Assembly: GCF_016808095.1 (NCBI RefSeq)
Contig: NC_068975.1
Location: 34,824,001-34,888,000 of the forward strand
Direction of reading: 5' to 3'
DNA from: Vigna angularis
Lineage: Eukaryota > Streptophyta > Magnoliopsida > Fabales > Fabaceae
DNA: 64,000 bases
Part shown: positions 34,257 to 47,500 of the stretch, in pieces
Numbering within the stretch: position 1 is the first letter of the stretch
How the letters are laid out: every line of letters starts with the position of its first letter
Program-made: the position numbers and the translations under genes
The notes under the pieces: model-generated
The model's database searches: none
Seen by the model: the letters and a program-made list of their open reading frames with translations, nothing else
Told to the model about the DNA's origin: nothing

Positions 34257-37200
34257 CTAAGCAAGACTTCCATGATCAGACCCATCGTCATAGTAATATG
34301 GGGACAACTTTCCATCTTTCTTGGCTGGTTTCGTTAGGTTCTCTATGCCCACCTCTTGTAACATCTTCACCACTCTTCTCATCGCAGGCCGGTTGATTGG
34401 AAGAGGACTGGTGCACATGAGGCCAATGTTGAGGACCTTGCAAATTTCTTCTTTGAAACAAGAATCAAGCCTCGAGTCAATCACATGCTCCACGCCTTTC
34501 TGGTCCAAGGTGGTGCACGCCCACATAACCAAGTCTTTTTCCCCAAATTCAGGGTCAATGGGTCTCCTTCCCGTAACCAACTCAAGTACGACAACACCAA
34601 AGCTATATATATCACTCTTCTCATTAACTCTGAGTGTGTATGCATATTCTGCAGAAGGAAAGAATCGTATCAGTTTGACTCCATTAAGACTATGAAACTG
34701 ATCGCTATTGTAAAAAATAAAATAACGAAATGACAACTTCCTAAGCAAAACAAACCATTTGATACAAAGCATAATTTTCTGATTAAAATTGGTATAATTC
34801 ATTCACATTGTTTCTGTGGGCATAAATCTTCTCCGTATACTTATAGACGATTATCTTTAGATTTAAAGGTTTCTCAAATTAATATATGATAGCAGTGATT
34901 AGTGTGTGTTAAGCTGAACTGGCACCATACTTAATTGTGTCACATATCTATCAAAATATGATTGAACGTCAAGAAAAACTGGAAATAAATGACAAAAATT
35001 CTGCAAACCTGGTGCTATGTATCCACAAGACCCAGCTATAACAGACATGGATTTAGTTCCTTTCCCGGTGGCATCAACTACCTTAGCTACTCCAAAATCT
35101 GCCACCCTTGCACCGAAGTCCCCATCTAACAAGATGTTATTAGATTTCACATCTCTATGAACAATTGAAGGAACACAGTCGTGATGCAAATAAGAGAGGC
35201 CTTCTGCAGCATCAACAGCTATCTTATACCTAGTTGGCCAGTCCAACAACCCTCCTTTATTGCTATGCAGTAAATCACCCAGGCTACCATTCGGCATATA
35301 CTCATAAACCAATAGCTTGCTATCCCTAGTAGTGCAGCAACACCACAGTTTGACAATGTTCTTGTGCCTAATTTTGCCCAAAGTTTCAACCTCTGCGTCA
35401 AAAGCACTGTCTTGATGAAATTGACCCCTCTCCACATCTCCGCTGTCTATATCCTTCTTGACGCCGCCCCATATCTTCTTCACAGCAACCACTTCCCCGC
35501 TGGTCAACACAACCTTGTAAACCTTACCGGAAGACCCACTTCCTATCACATTATCTTCATCCAGGCAATTCAAGATCTCATCTTCGCTGAAACCCAGTTT
35601 ATGAAACGACATCAAAGTCCACTTTGATTTATCAACAGATCTCTCAGCATTCTTGAAATTCTTGTACCTTAAGTAAAACCAGACAACACCGATGACAAAC
35701 ACCAAAGTGGCAACTATAAAAATAGCTCGCAGAATCCACACAAAACCCTTACCCTTATCCCCATTTTTGCCATCACACAAACCTTTGAAATCCTCGCACA
35801 AGCCAGGATTGCCAATAAAACTAGCCCTGTACATATCCTTGGCCAGCAGTGGGGGTAGCTTTCCAGTAAGCTTATTATAAGACAGATTGAGCTGATTGAG
35901 CTTCAAATTCTGCAACGCCGTAGGAACATTCCCCGAGAATTGATTGTTGGAAAGATCAAGAAAATTCAACACAGCCAAACTGCCTATTCCATCAGGAATC
36001 ACCCCACCAATCTCATTATTAGCCAAATTCAAGTCATTCAGTTTCTTCCACGACTGAATCTCCTTGGGGAGCTCCCCGGATAACATATTGTTATGAAGAT
36101 CAAGAGTGCCAAGCTGCCCGAGATTCACAATACTCCCAGGCAACGACCCACTGAGCCTGTTATCACCACCAGAAAACTCTTGAAGATTTTCCAACCACCC
36201 AATCTCCTCGGGGATCACACCCGAGAAATTGTTCTTCGTCAGAATCAACGACGACAAATTCCTCGCCCCACCAATGGTCCTCGCAATCGAGCCACTAAAC
36301 GAGTTACCCATCAGTTCAAGCAAATACACATGCGGAAGGCCCCACATACCCGCCGGAACCTCGCCGGACAACCGGTTCGTACCCAACCTCACACGCGCCA
36401 AGCTCCGACACGAGCCCAAACTCGCCGGTATCTCCCCGGAGAACTGGTTCCCGAGCATCAACATCTCCTCCAACTCGCCGTGATCACAGAGGCTCGCCGG
36501 AATCCCACCGAAGAAACGGTTGGTGGAAACGTCAAGCCATCTCAAAGGACCGGACTTCCCTAAATTGTCCGGCAATGACCCGGTGAGTTTGTTCCCGAAC
36601 AACCTCAGCTCATAAAGGTTGGGCGAGTTAGCAATACTGGGCGGCAACTCCCCGGTGAAACCGTTCTCATAGAGGTTGAGACTCTCGAGAGGCAGACGAC
36701 ACAGCTCATCAGGAATGCTCCCACTCAAATGGTTCATGGAAACATCAAAGAGCCGCAACGAAGTGAGGTTGGAGATTCCTCTAGGCAATTCGCCGGAGAG
36801 CGAGTTGTTGTACAACTCAATCTGCTTGACAGTGGTGATGCGAGTGAGCGAACTAGGGATGGGTCCATAGAGGTTGTTGAAGGTCAAATCCAAGACGCGA
36901 AGGTTTCTGAGGTTCCCGACGGAGTCGGGAATGGGGCCCACGAGATTGCAAGCGCTGAGCCAGAGCGTCTCTAGATTGGTGAGGTTGCCGATGGAGTGAG
37001 GAATGGGGGAAGGGTGGAAGGGGTTATAGGAGAGGTTGAGAGTTTTAAGGGAGGTGATATTGAAGAGAGAAGGCGGAAAGACGTCGTCAAGGAGGTTGAA
37101 TACGAGGGAGAGGGTTTGGAGGTTCTGGAAGGTTCCAAAGGAGGGGGGAACGGGGCCGGAGAAGTTGTTGCCGGTGAGGTCAAGGTAGCGGAGGCTGGGG

Positions 37201-37619
37201 AGGAGGGGGAGTGTATGGGGGAGGGTGCCGGTGAGGAGGTTCTGGGAAAGGTCAAGGTGGAGGAGAGGGGTGCAGAGGGATATTTGGAGAGGGAGGGTTT
37301 GGTTGATGGAGTTGTTGAAGAGGATGATGGAGGTGAGGTTGGGGAGGCGGCAGAGGAAGTTGGCGGAGAATGGGCCTGCAACGTTGAAGTTGGAGAGGTC
37401 GAGTGAAGTGACGGCGCTGCTATTTGGGCCGCATGTGACGCCGGCCCAGTTGCATGGGGTGGTGTCGCGGTTGTTCCAGGACGCCAGAGACAAGTCAGGG
37501 TCGTCGAGGGATTGCTTCCACTGGTACAGATATAAACCGTCTTGGTTGAGAGCAGAGATGAAAAAGTGATTTTGGAGGAGAAGCACGGTGAAGAGGAAGA
37601 ACAGAGGAAGCAGGGACAT
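34257..37619 (-). CDS. HSL1: HAESA-like LRR receptor kinase HSL1
   Basis: Two exons (37619-35009 and 34648-34257) give 1000 residues, against about 996 in Arabidopsis HSL1. The ATG at 37617-37619 opens a signal peptide (MSLLPLFFLFTVLLL); the frame extends upstream but has no earlier ATG. The cap is LNQDGLYLYQWKQSLDDPD, with a paired-Cys motif NNRDTTPCNWAGVTC. More than 20 LRRs follow, then a second Cys cap (PGLCEDFKGLC) and a membrane segment (WILRAIFIVATLVFVIGVVW). The active RD kinase has VAVKKIW, HRDVKSNN, DFG and an APE motif completed across the intron. The tail is DGKLSPYYYDDGSDHGS. The single intron interrupts the APE Glu region, as in other subfamily XI receptors. HSL1 at the plasma membrane senses secreted IDA/CLE-type peptides with SERK co-receptors, in abscission and stomatal-lineage control. 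Confidence 0.96.
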
Positions 37620-37827
37620 TTTGTTGTTTGGTTTTGTTTTCAGTTCACCAACACTTACAATGCTGCTTTCGTCTTCGTCTCCTTGCGCTGCTGCTAATGC
37701 AACTTCCAACTCAACTCCTTTGTGGTTGCTACTACTGCTGCTCACTATCTTTCCTTGCCTTTCCTTCAGCTCACAGGGACCATTTTGCCTCTTCTTTCTC
37801 TATAACCCACCTAGCATCAATGTACCC

Positions 37828-37835
37828 ATTATATA
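37828..37835 (-). promoter_or_regulatory. TATA box of HSL1
   Basis: TATATAAT on the minus strand, about 210 bp upstream of the ATG, predicts transcription from near 37800 and a leader of about 180 nt that is CT- and GCT-rich. Confidence 0.6.
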
Positions 37836-37845
37836 ATACTCTTTA

Positions 37846-40800
37846 AAAAATATTTTTTTTATACAAAAATACATTAAAAGAAGTATTCCATTTTCTTTCA
37901 AAGAGGCACTAAGCCAAAGCAGCATTTAGTTCTGCAAATTTGGTTGGAGATATTAAAACTAATTATTACCTCTATATTGGGAAGCTGTCTAAAAGAATAC
38001 TGATGTTTTCGATTGAGAAAAAGCCGTGTAGCTTTTGTTTTGTGAAGTCTACGGCCCAGGGATTACTAGATTTGATCCTGAATATAAATCTTGTTGTACC
38101 AATTTAATTATGGCATACTAGGCAGTCCTCAAATGTACTCAAAATACTATATATATTACCCTCGAGGTCAAGGTTGCAATCCCCAATATGTGATTTTTCA
38201 GATCTACCAAGCTCGTTAGTACACCATAATGATGTCAACTAATTAATTGCCTATATTTAAGAAAACTGATTGAGCTAGTAGTTAGAGGTAGATGCACCAT
38301 GTGCAAGTCCATTTGGAGCAAAATGTTCTCTTTGAGTAACAAAATGATGTTTTAAGTAATCTATACTGATCATTAGTGTCTGGTCAGAGAAGACAAAAAT
38401 AACACATAACAAGTATTGTGCTATATATGAAGAAAAGGGTTGTATTTCTCATAATGTATCTCGCATCAAAGAATCAGAAAATAATGACGCGTGACTATCA
38501 TCAGGCTACAAGGAGAGAGGAAAGGATGTAGTAACAAACAGCAACAACCGTTTACTTTGATAAAGTGCAGTGAAATAGTAACTGTAGTGACTCCACAAAG
38601 GAAAAAGCAATGTTAGTGGAACACTGGAGTGTTTGTGCAATGAACATGAATTTGGAGACCGAACCGCTGGGAAAAAGATGCATTACCCGTGCCAGTTACA
38701 ACAAACACATCATGATGGTTTGTAGACCAAGAATTGCGTAAGAAAAACAAACAACAGTGGAGATTGTTGTATGCTATAGCATATTAATTACGAAGAAGGT
38801 TATACAAAACAAAATTTTGAGTAACGTTTTAATGGCATCAAACACTACGCTCAAGTTGTCTATTGGTTTCAAAAAGCTACATTTTTTGCGAATATGTATG
38901 ATTGTGTCTGTGACTCTAGTTCGTGGTATTATGAAAGAAATGGAATTCTTTGCATTGATGTCTGTTTGTTTTATTCAACACGTAAAAGTTAAGAGTCTCA
39001 AAGCATTCTTATAGCCAAACAATTTTTTTCATTTTGTATTTGTTAGGTTCAAAATTGAGTTTAAGTTTCATAAGTAAAATTGTAAAATCTAAAAAGTTGA
39101 ATACCGTATAAATTTAAAATTTTGAATTAAACGTAGTATCAACCTTTAATATATTGGTTAGATTCATATTTTATCGATTTTATATCTTTCAAGTAATCCT
39201 CTCTTACAAGATCTATCATTGTGAAGGAAAAAATGCTATTTGGACTCGAATAATTGGAAACAAAGGATATTGTTTGTATTATGCTATTGGGACATCAAAA
39301 TCAAACACATAAGATCTGATGGGTTGGGATTTGTTTTTCCATTTTGTGTGAATGATATGGAGGAAATATGAAGAGGCCAAGGTTATGAATTATAGAGCAG
39401 TGCTTGATATTGTTATATATGATTGAAAGATATATATTGTTGTTATCTTTTGGGAAGGTTCCAGTTAGTGCAATAATTTGCCAAAGTATTATTGGGGGAG
39501 TGAATGAATAAAGAAAAAAGAGACAGAAGGTAGGACAAAATTATAAGCGTGAAAGAAGTGAAAGGCATGGAAGAACGAAGAGAAGGATTGTAAAATATTG
39601 GATTGGGAAGGGCAACAGTGGATGAGATTGAATAACACGAAGTGAAAGGACATATCTTAGGCTGAGAAAAGAGGAAGAGGACAGAGCTTAATGCAAATGG
39701 ACAATTCTTAAACGTCTCGTGTTTCAATGAAACAGCAATACCGTCAATCTCAGTCAAATGTCGGAAAAACCCGCCATTTTTCCTTCTTTTATTTATGAAT
39801 TTGAAGGCAGGGAAATTCACGATGGATCAGGAATGACAGCAAGGTAAGGTCAGAAATCGATAGGATATATTTTTTATTCAGTCCGTAACAAAAATTTTAT
39901 TTCATTATCACTTGATATTTGTTTAAAAAATATTTGCAAAATCTTGCATATACTTGTATATATTTAAAAATATATATTTTATAAATTTTAAAATAAAAAT
40001 CACAAGAAAAATATATAAAATATAATATAAATTAAATTAAATATAAATTAAAATTTAATTTTAATTAATTTAAATTTAATAAAATATAAATTAATTTTAA
40101 TTTTAATTTAATAAAATGTAAATTAAATTTTTATTTTTGTTTTTTTTGTGAGTAACAAATACATCTGGGTACAAGTAGTATAATACTCACTCTCAACCCG
40201 TTTATAAACAGATATTCAATGCAGTATTTTTGTCATCTTACACTATACCATCTTAATTATTCTCTCTATTTTCACTCTTAATATATTAATTGATTTCTTT
40301 TATATTAGTCAATTTAATTTTATTGAATTTCTTTTTTAAATATAATGTTTTAATCATCACTAAATACAAAAGTCATTGCATCCACATATTCACAAAACAA
40401 GTCCTACTTGTTGGAAACCTATAAATTTTTGTAAGTTGCATAATAAATATTTGAGTAATGGAAGATAATTAAAATAGAATAACTTTGTATTATTTAGGAC
40501 ATCTTCAGAGCTTTTTCAGAGAAACTTATGCTTCGTGATGAATATCTGATTCCTCTCTTTAGTATAAAACTCGTAAATAACATTTTATGCTTAAAATATT
40601 TGTTGAAAGTATATCACTTAGTATACTCTAAATTTATTTGTTTCTTAAATATAGTGTATATTTACTGTGAAAACATCGATACATTATACTGAAAAATTAA
40701 AATAACTAAAATAAATAAATGAAATTTAGAGAAAGATTATTCCTTTTCATCTTCTTGTAAAAACACAATAAAAGCATATGAAATAAATAATTTATTTTAA

Positions 40801-43800
40801 AATAAAACACATTAGGAAGTTAAAGAATTTTGTTTTTAACTCTCCCATCTATTTCCTCAACTTTGACTATTTGACACAAGTTACGAGAACTCTTAGGACA
40901 CTCACAATGGTTGATCCTATTCCAATGTGACAAGTATTTTCAAATTTAAGGAGTTGTTCGATAGTAGTAACTATGGATGAAACCTTGGCGTTCAAATTAA
41001 GGTCTTGTGTTTGAAAATCAGTATGTAGTCAAATGAAGGTGTTGTTGAGTTTGCCACATTTTGTTTCGGGGAAGAAGATCGCGTTGATTACAGATAGCTT
41101 AGTAGCCTATAAAATAATGATGCACCGTAAACTAGCCATGTTCATTTATCACAAAATTTAATTCATTGAACTTAGAGCATTTAATTTCAATTATCCGCGT
41201 ATCACATATGGTGTCTTGATCTTCAATTTGTAAGATCTTTCGGGATTTATTAAGGTTATACTTTAAGTTTTGAATACTTAAAAAAAAAATCTGTTTAAGA
41301 TTGTTTAATAAAAACCAAGAAACAAAAGGACACTTAAATGATAAAAAGATTAATACTTTATTCTTAAAATAAAATTTAAATATAAAATTTTATTTCAAAA
41401 TTTCTCCACAAAAGTTAAATATAATTTAATTAGGGATTTAGAAAAATATGAATATTGTAAAGAGATGTGAAAGTTTTGTAAAATTTTAAGACAATAAATT
41501 TATCATTTATGAATCATTTTATGTATATATTAATCATCTTATTTATTTTTATTTAATTTAAAACTTTCAATTTATCTTGAATTCATAACCATACTCACCT
41601 CTAATTATGGAAAGTCAGTACTAAACAACCTAAAGTCACTATTTTTGTTTCTTATGAGTTTGCATTATTGATATTACAGGTGATGGTGCTTGTCGTGCAC
41701 CTTTCTGTTAGACACTTTTTGTGAGTGAAACCTATTGAACCACTTTTTCTCCTTTGGTTTGGTAGATGGTATAACAAACATATAGTATGATTTTGTAGTG
41801 GGGAAGAACAAGGAATCATGACTGATTGTAAATGTGTTTTTTTTACACTTTATACCATTGCTTCTCATATCTATGCATGTATACAAAATCATACAAAAAA
41901 AGCGATTACCTTACACAATTTGGGGAGTTACATACGAGAGAGTCTTTGTTTATACAGAGACAAAGTCATTTTTAACACATTACAGAATATTTAAAAGCGT
42001 TTTTCATTATACTTTCATGGTTTGTGAAATTTTACTTTTATACAAATACCATTAGCATTAGGAATGACAAAAAAAATATCTATCTATGGATACTTTGGAT
42101 AAAATATATAACGAGTACTAAATATATATTAATAGATTTTGGCAAATAATGAATACGGGTATTTAATTATATACTTACTAATGAAATTGCTTTATATTTA
42201 AGAAAAGATGAATTCAAATGCTTCAAAAAATTTGGTAAAGGAAAAAGAAAACAGTGAAAAGGGTGAATGTGTATAGTAATGCGTTATGTAAGATTTTACT
42301 ACACAACTTTTAACAAAGACAAACAGTTGCCAAAAAGGAGTTGCGAAAGAAAGAGCATGAATTAATTATTCACTCCTTTATTTTAACTTTATCAACAAAA
42401 TACACAATAATAGTCTAAATTAATAATGTAGGTCGTTGTCCAGGCTAATTAATTGGACTATTAAAGCACTTTGTTGTCGTCCATGACGACTTAATTAAAT
42501 CTGCTTTTTTATAATAAAATCAGAAATAGAAAACATAGTAACAGGTTTCTCATATTGTTTTGTTTGTCGGATGCAAAAGAATTTAGTGGTCCAAGAAACA
42601 GAAACCCATCTAAATATTTTCCTGATCCCAAGATGTCACACACTCTCACTACCATCATCCATTAAGAAAACAACAATTATGAGAGACTTTAAAGGCAAAA
42701 CCTTTTAGAAGAGTACAGTACAGCGCAGCCAGGTTCACATTGAAAGATATACGGTGGAGCCCCAGGGGAAAATCTGCGGGGTCTATAACTAATAGCTTTT
42801 ACAAACTTTGAGGCATGTTCATGGCCCTTGTTCATTATATTAAGCTAGACAAAGTTACAAAAGCCTAGTACAGCAGTAAAAGGTAATGGTTCCAACCCAT
42901 TTTAGCCTGTTCCACTCACATACATACATTATTGTCGTCTTATATTTCAACTATTTTCACACCTTTTCTCTCTCTCTAATAGTGCTACTTTGCAACCACT
43001 GTTTTTGGGAATTCTTTTTCCCCATTTTGGTGTGGCTTTCTCTTCTTTTCGTACGAAACCTCTTGTTGCCAACTCCTTTGCTTGATTAGTGAATTAAAGG
43101 AGATTTGGAGAAGATCCTTGTGGATGTTTGTACCTTTTATCCACATTGTTTAACATACAACACATGTTTAAAGCATTCTTAGAAGAATATAAGTACAATG
43201 TTAGCTGTATATATGTATATATATTCCAAGCATGATCTCTCTGAGTGCTGGTTTGAAAATAAACCAGGGTTCATGGAAAGAAAAACATGCATATTGCATA
43301 TTATGTAAACCACTTATAAAACCGAAAGGTTATTACGCCATCAAAATTGAACTCCCACCAACCCTCAATCACTTAAGTTTATGCTTCCTTTTCACGAGTC
43401 ATGATTCCTTCGCTTATCAAGCATCAATCAATTACGAATATTTTTGACAAAAGTGTGAAATGAAGAAAACAATTTCAATTCTCTCATTGGAATTTGCTGC
43501 ACATTCGAAGCATTTTAAATGGACGCAGAGTTGGCCGGTGAAGGAACATATATGAAAAAAAAAAAGAGAGTTATAAGTTTGTATTTTTTTTATCAAATTT
43601 TATAGGTTTAAATAAGCTGCAAAGTCTCTTTTGATTTTAAATAACTTTTATTATCAAATCCTTCTTAATTTTGTTATTTTTAATTAAAGTTTTATTATTT
43701 AATATTTCTGTTAATTAAATGATATAACATATAACGTTATGCGATTAATATAAAAATATATTATGGTTAATATAAAATAAGATAGTTCACTTGATTTATA

Positions 43801-45208
43801 TATTTTTAAACTATAAAATCTTATATTTTCTCAATATATGTATAAACAAGTATGTAAAATAACATAATATAATTAATAATTACATAACTCATTTAGTGGA
43901 AAAAAAGTAAATTTAAAATATATTCAATAAACGAATAAAATTTAACAAAATTCAATTAAACATATAAAAATTTACAAAGAAATTGAAAGTTAATTAAGTC
44001 AATTTTATATGATAAATTTCAACAACAACAATTCATATTTTCATATATTTAAAAAAAATGCTTATTAAAATAAGACATTAGATAACATTATATTAATACA
44101 AACTTTGTACCATATCGTAAAAGAATTATATACATAATTTGGCTTTTTATTCTATATAATTAACCTCTTTAATTTTCATATTTATTCAAAGAGGTGTCAA
44201 ATCTGTCTAAAGGGGTGGTGATGTCGATGCCATATTTGATGTCAAAGTGATGGGTGAGTGTCAGGGTCATGCATTGGTTCATAACGGAACTGCTTACCTA
44301 GTATCAAATTCTAGGGTTTAGTTTTATATTATTGTACATTTCTCATCTCTTGTAATCTTGTTGGATCACGTGATTTTGTTTGGTTGTTTAGGAATAATGA
44401 TAAATGAATGGAAAGAAATCTCTCACCATCGCCTCCATTCATTATAGCATTAACATATAGAATCGTATATGAGTGAATGTTGTTTGTGACATACGATTAG
44501 AATCTCAACAAAAACACCACTTGGCATTTACCACTGAAGAAAACAATGCAACTCTTTCGTTAAATCGAAATTTGAATCATTAAATATGATAGCGTTGCCC
44601 TAAACATAGCCATATATATATAGGGACACCCCAGAAAACGATAACCATGGCAGGTCTGTAGGTTTTCCTTCCTTCTACCCAAAAAGGCCAACGAGCGTTG
44701 AGGGTAACCTGACATTAATGCTCTTTGGATAGGGTTGCCTGGTATGGTAGGGCAAGAAATAATGGGGAATAAGCCTCAAAAGTAAAATTGTTTAAATAAA
44801 GGAAAAGTGTATTAAAATAAGTAAATAATAATAATTATAGTAGGTTTAATTTACATGATGGGAACGGAAATAATTAAATAATATAATAAAGTAATTTTAA
44901 TAAGTATAAAAGTAATTTTAATTTTATTAATTATAAAATAATATATAAAACTGAAATCAAAGTTAATTATAAAATAATATAAATAATATAAGTTAATTAA
45001 ATTTCCAATATAACTTATATTTTTATATAATTATAGTTCATTTTGTTAATATTTATTTTACAAGAGTTTAACAAAAATCCCTTATGTCAAATTAATATTT
45101 AATTGAATTTAAATTTTTTTCAATCAAAGTAAAACTAAATAGAAAGATTAAAATTTTAAGATCAATATAAATCAAAATTGAAAAAATATGTTAATTATTT
45201 TTATACAA

Positions 45209-45210
<2 letters not shown>
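37846..45210. other. Long intergenic stretch
   Basis: About 7.4 kb. The first 1-1.5 kb is the distal promoter side of HSL1. A minus-strand frame at 39443-39820 (125 codons) has hydrophobic low-complexity composition and no recognisable domain; I do not call it. Simple A/T repeats dominate 39950-40130. A less AT-rich patch at 42560-43200 and another at 44180-44720 may be regulatory or non-coding transcripts, but nothing decides this. Confidence 0.45.

Positions 45211-45245
<35 letters not shown>
45211..45245. repeat. (AT)n microsatellite, about 17 units
   Basis: An uninterrupted AT run, the longest in the window and probably length-variable. Confidence 0.95.
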
Positions 45246-45248
<3 letters not shown>

Positions 45249-47050
45249 TCTTATTAATTAAAATATCAATCTCTATATTAGTTTATAATATTCTTTTTGT
45301 TTAGATAAATTACTACTTTTCATAGGATTTTATATTAAGAATAATGGCGTTATTTAACTATGACTATCATTAATTTGCTTGTACCTATAGAATGAAATTA
45401 ATTTCAAATAACAAAGATTACATAAAATATTTTATATTACAAATTCAATTCAAAGAGAAATGTTAAAAGTTGCAAGTTAAAATTCTTAACATTCGATTTA
45501 AACTCACTATAATTAATATATAAATTTTTGTAGTAAATGTGAAAAAAAAATATATTTAACTGTTCGTTTATTATTCTGTACAAATCAGAAAATTTAATAT
45601 TTGAAACACTTCATGTATATATTTTTAATAAAAAATAATTTATTTGTATAATTATGATTATTACGTGAAAAATTTAGAAGACAACAAAAAGATAATAAGA
45701 AAGAAACATAAGTACGGTATAATTAAGTTTTTAAAGAATTTAATTTTGTAACTTCAATTGTTGTGATTGAAAATTAATTATATTAAATAACAAACTTGTA
45801 TTTGTAAAGTAAAGAAAAAGGAGGCACATAGTAACTTATGCCTCTAAGCATAATAATCATACACTTATGTTTTTAAGAAAATTTAATATAGTTCGCTGTA
45901 CTTTTCAAACAAAAAAAAAATCACATTGAGGATTTTCTTGGATCAAAGTATCCAATTCAAATCACATTAATACTTAACAATAGAGGGGAAAATTGTAAAT
46001 TTCTAAACGACGTCATTCCACTTAAATAGTATAAACCTACTATAAAACATTTACCTTAGACCCACACTCTCTTATATTTTGTCTTTTACTTTCTTCTTCT
46101 TATATTTTTTTATCAAATGTTAGTTATTATTGTTTTTTTTTGCTGAAAAATTTGAATCCAAAATTTGTCATTTTCATTTCCAAACCTTTCGATAGGATAT
46201 GGTTTAACTGAAAGTCAATTTTTTCTTAACATGTTACCATAGATTCAATTCTAAATTTGTGTGTAAAAACACATTGATTAAAAGATTTAAACTTCTTCAA
46301 TAGGATAAGTAATATATTATTGGATTTGTATTATATGATGGTTGGATGAGTCATAAATTACATTATTATCTTTTATTTAAATTCATGAGTTATTTTCAAG
46401 ATTTGTGATCATCAAAGTGAACCAATCAATTATAAATAAGAACAATTAACCTCAATAAAAAATTATTTTAAAACCTATAAATATATATTTAAAATAAGAA
46501 TAAGAAGATAACGTTAACTTTGATATCGAAACTTACTTACAAGATTTTAAATCAACTATAACACCAAAATTTGGATTTCAAATCAGCTTTTAAACCTCAA
46601 CTCATCAAACTTTTAACTGTAGAACTCGACCATCGAAAAACGATTAAAAACGAATCTAAGTTCACTCGAAAAAATAACAATTGATCACTTTTTCCCTTTA
46701 TCGTCTCTCTCTTTCTTATCCCAAATTACTATCTTGGACAGACTATTAGTAGTGGTGATGATTTTATGATGGGAGCAAGATTGAATAAGAGACAACATCC
46801 CAAGATGGGGAAGTGACTGGTGGAGGGATACCCAAAGCATGTGTCTGGTTCCTTGCGAATTGCAACCATGTATCGTATCCATCCCGTCACATGCGTTTCG
46901 AAGCACTACACTACAAAACCATCTTGTTGGAACTTTTCATCAAATGCCATAACCCAAGGTTTAATGTCTTTCTTATTTCAGTATAAAAGAAAAGGACTAT
47001 TTTCACACCCAAAATTTTCTTTTTCTCTTATTTAACAATATCTTTTGTAT
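45246..47050. other. AT-rich intergenic DNA
   Basis: No gene seen. The small frames around 46685-47035 lie on both strands and share no recognisable domain. Confidence 0.5.
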
Positions 47051-47500
47051 CGGAGGAGTCCCGGACGGTCAGCACCGGACGGCAATTGAATAGGCAGCAG
47101 AAGGTAAGCGAACTCCCGACTGATTACAGTAAAGCCTTTGTAATAGAAGATTCACCATATGGTTAGAACTGAATGACAAACGAGTAGTGATGAGACCGGA
47201 CGGCTGCAGAAGGTAAGCAAACTTCCACCTGACTAAAGTAAAGCTCTAATTAATGAGTGATTGGGCCTTGATTAAAATCTTGTTACCTCCACCATAACCA
47301 ATACAAGTAAAAAGTAAGTAGATTCACTAATTACGTATTTATTACAGCACTTAGATTATAGATGGGACTATTACTAATTTTGACATCAGAACACCTTTGG
47401 CAGGTACACCTCCGGTCGGCAATGGATAGAAGATTGGAAAAGAGTATTGACCAAACGGAGCTTGGAGGAAATTATGCAAGACTTAGGTGACTCGACCCTA
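47051..47500. repeat. GC-richer repeated block, probable retroelement fragment
   Basis: GGACGGCAATTG...GCAGCAGAAGGTAAGCGAAC (47078-47113) recurs as GGACGGCTGCAGAAGGTAAGCAAAC (about 47197-47222), each followed by a CTGA-TACAGTAAAGC-like stretch. A third, related start, TTGACATCAGAACACCTTTG...CCGGTCGGCAATGG, lies at 47378-47425. Composition is unlike the flanks. The wording resembles leader regions of plant gypsy elements, but no LTR, binding site or coding frame could be delimited. Confidence 0.4.

Noticed and set aside
36093..37569. Several open frames of 80-156 codons antisense to HSL1
   Set aside because: They are shadows of the high-GC LRR coding sequence; the HSL1 frame has clear homology and the antisense ones have none.
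37620..37745. 42-codon extension upstream of the HSL1 start
   Set aside because: It begins with GTG and has no ATG; the signal peptide starts at the ATG at 37619.
39443..39820. 125-codon minus-strand frame
   Set aside because: Low-complexity hydrophobic composition, no start context, no domain, no neighbouring exon.
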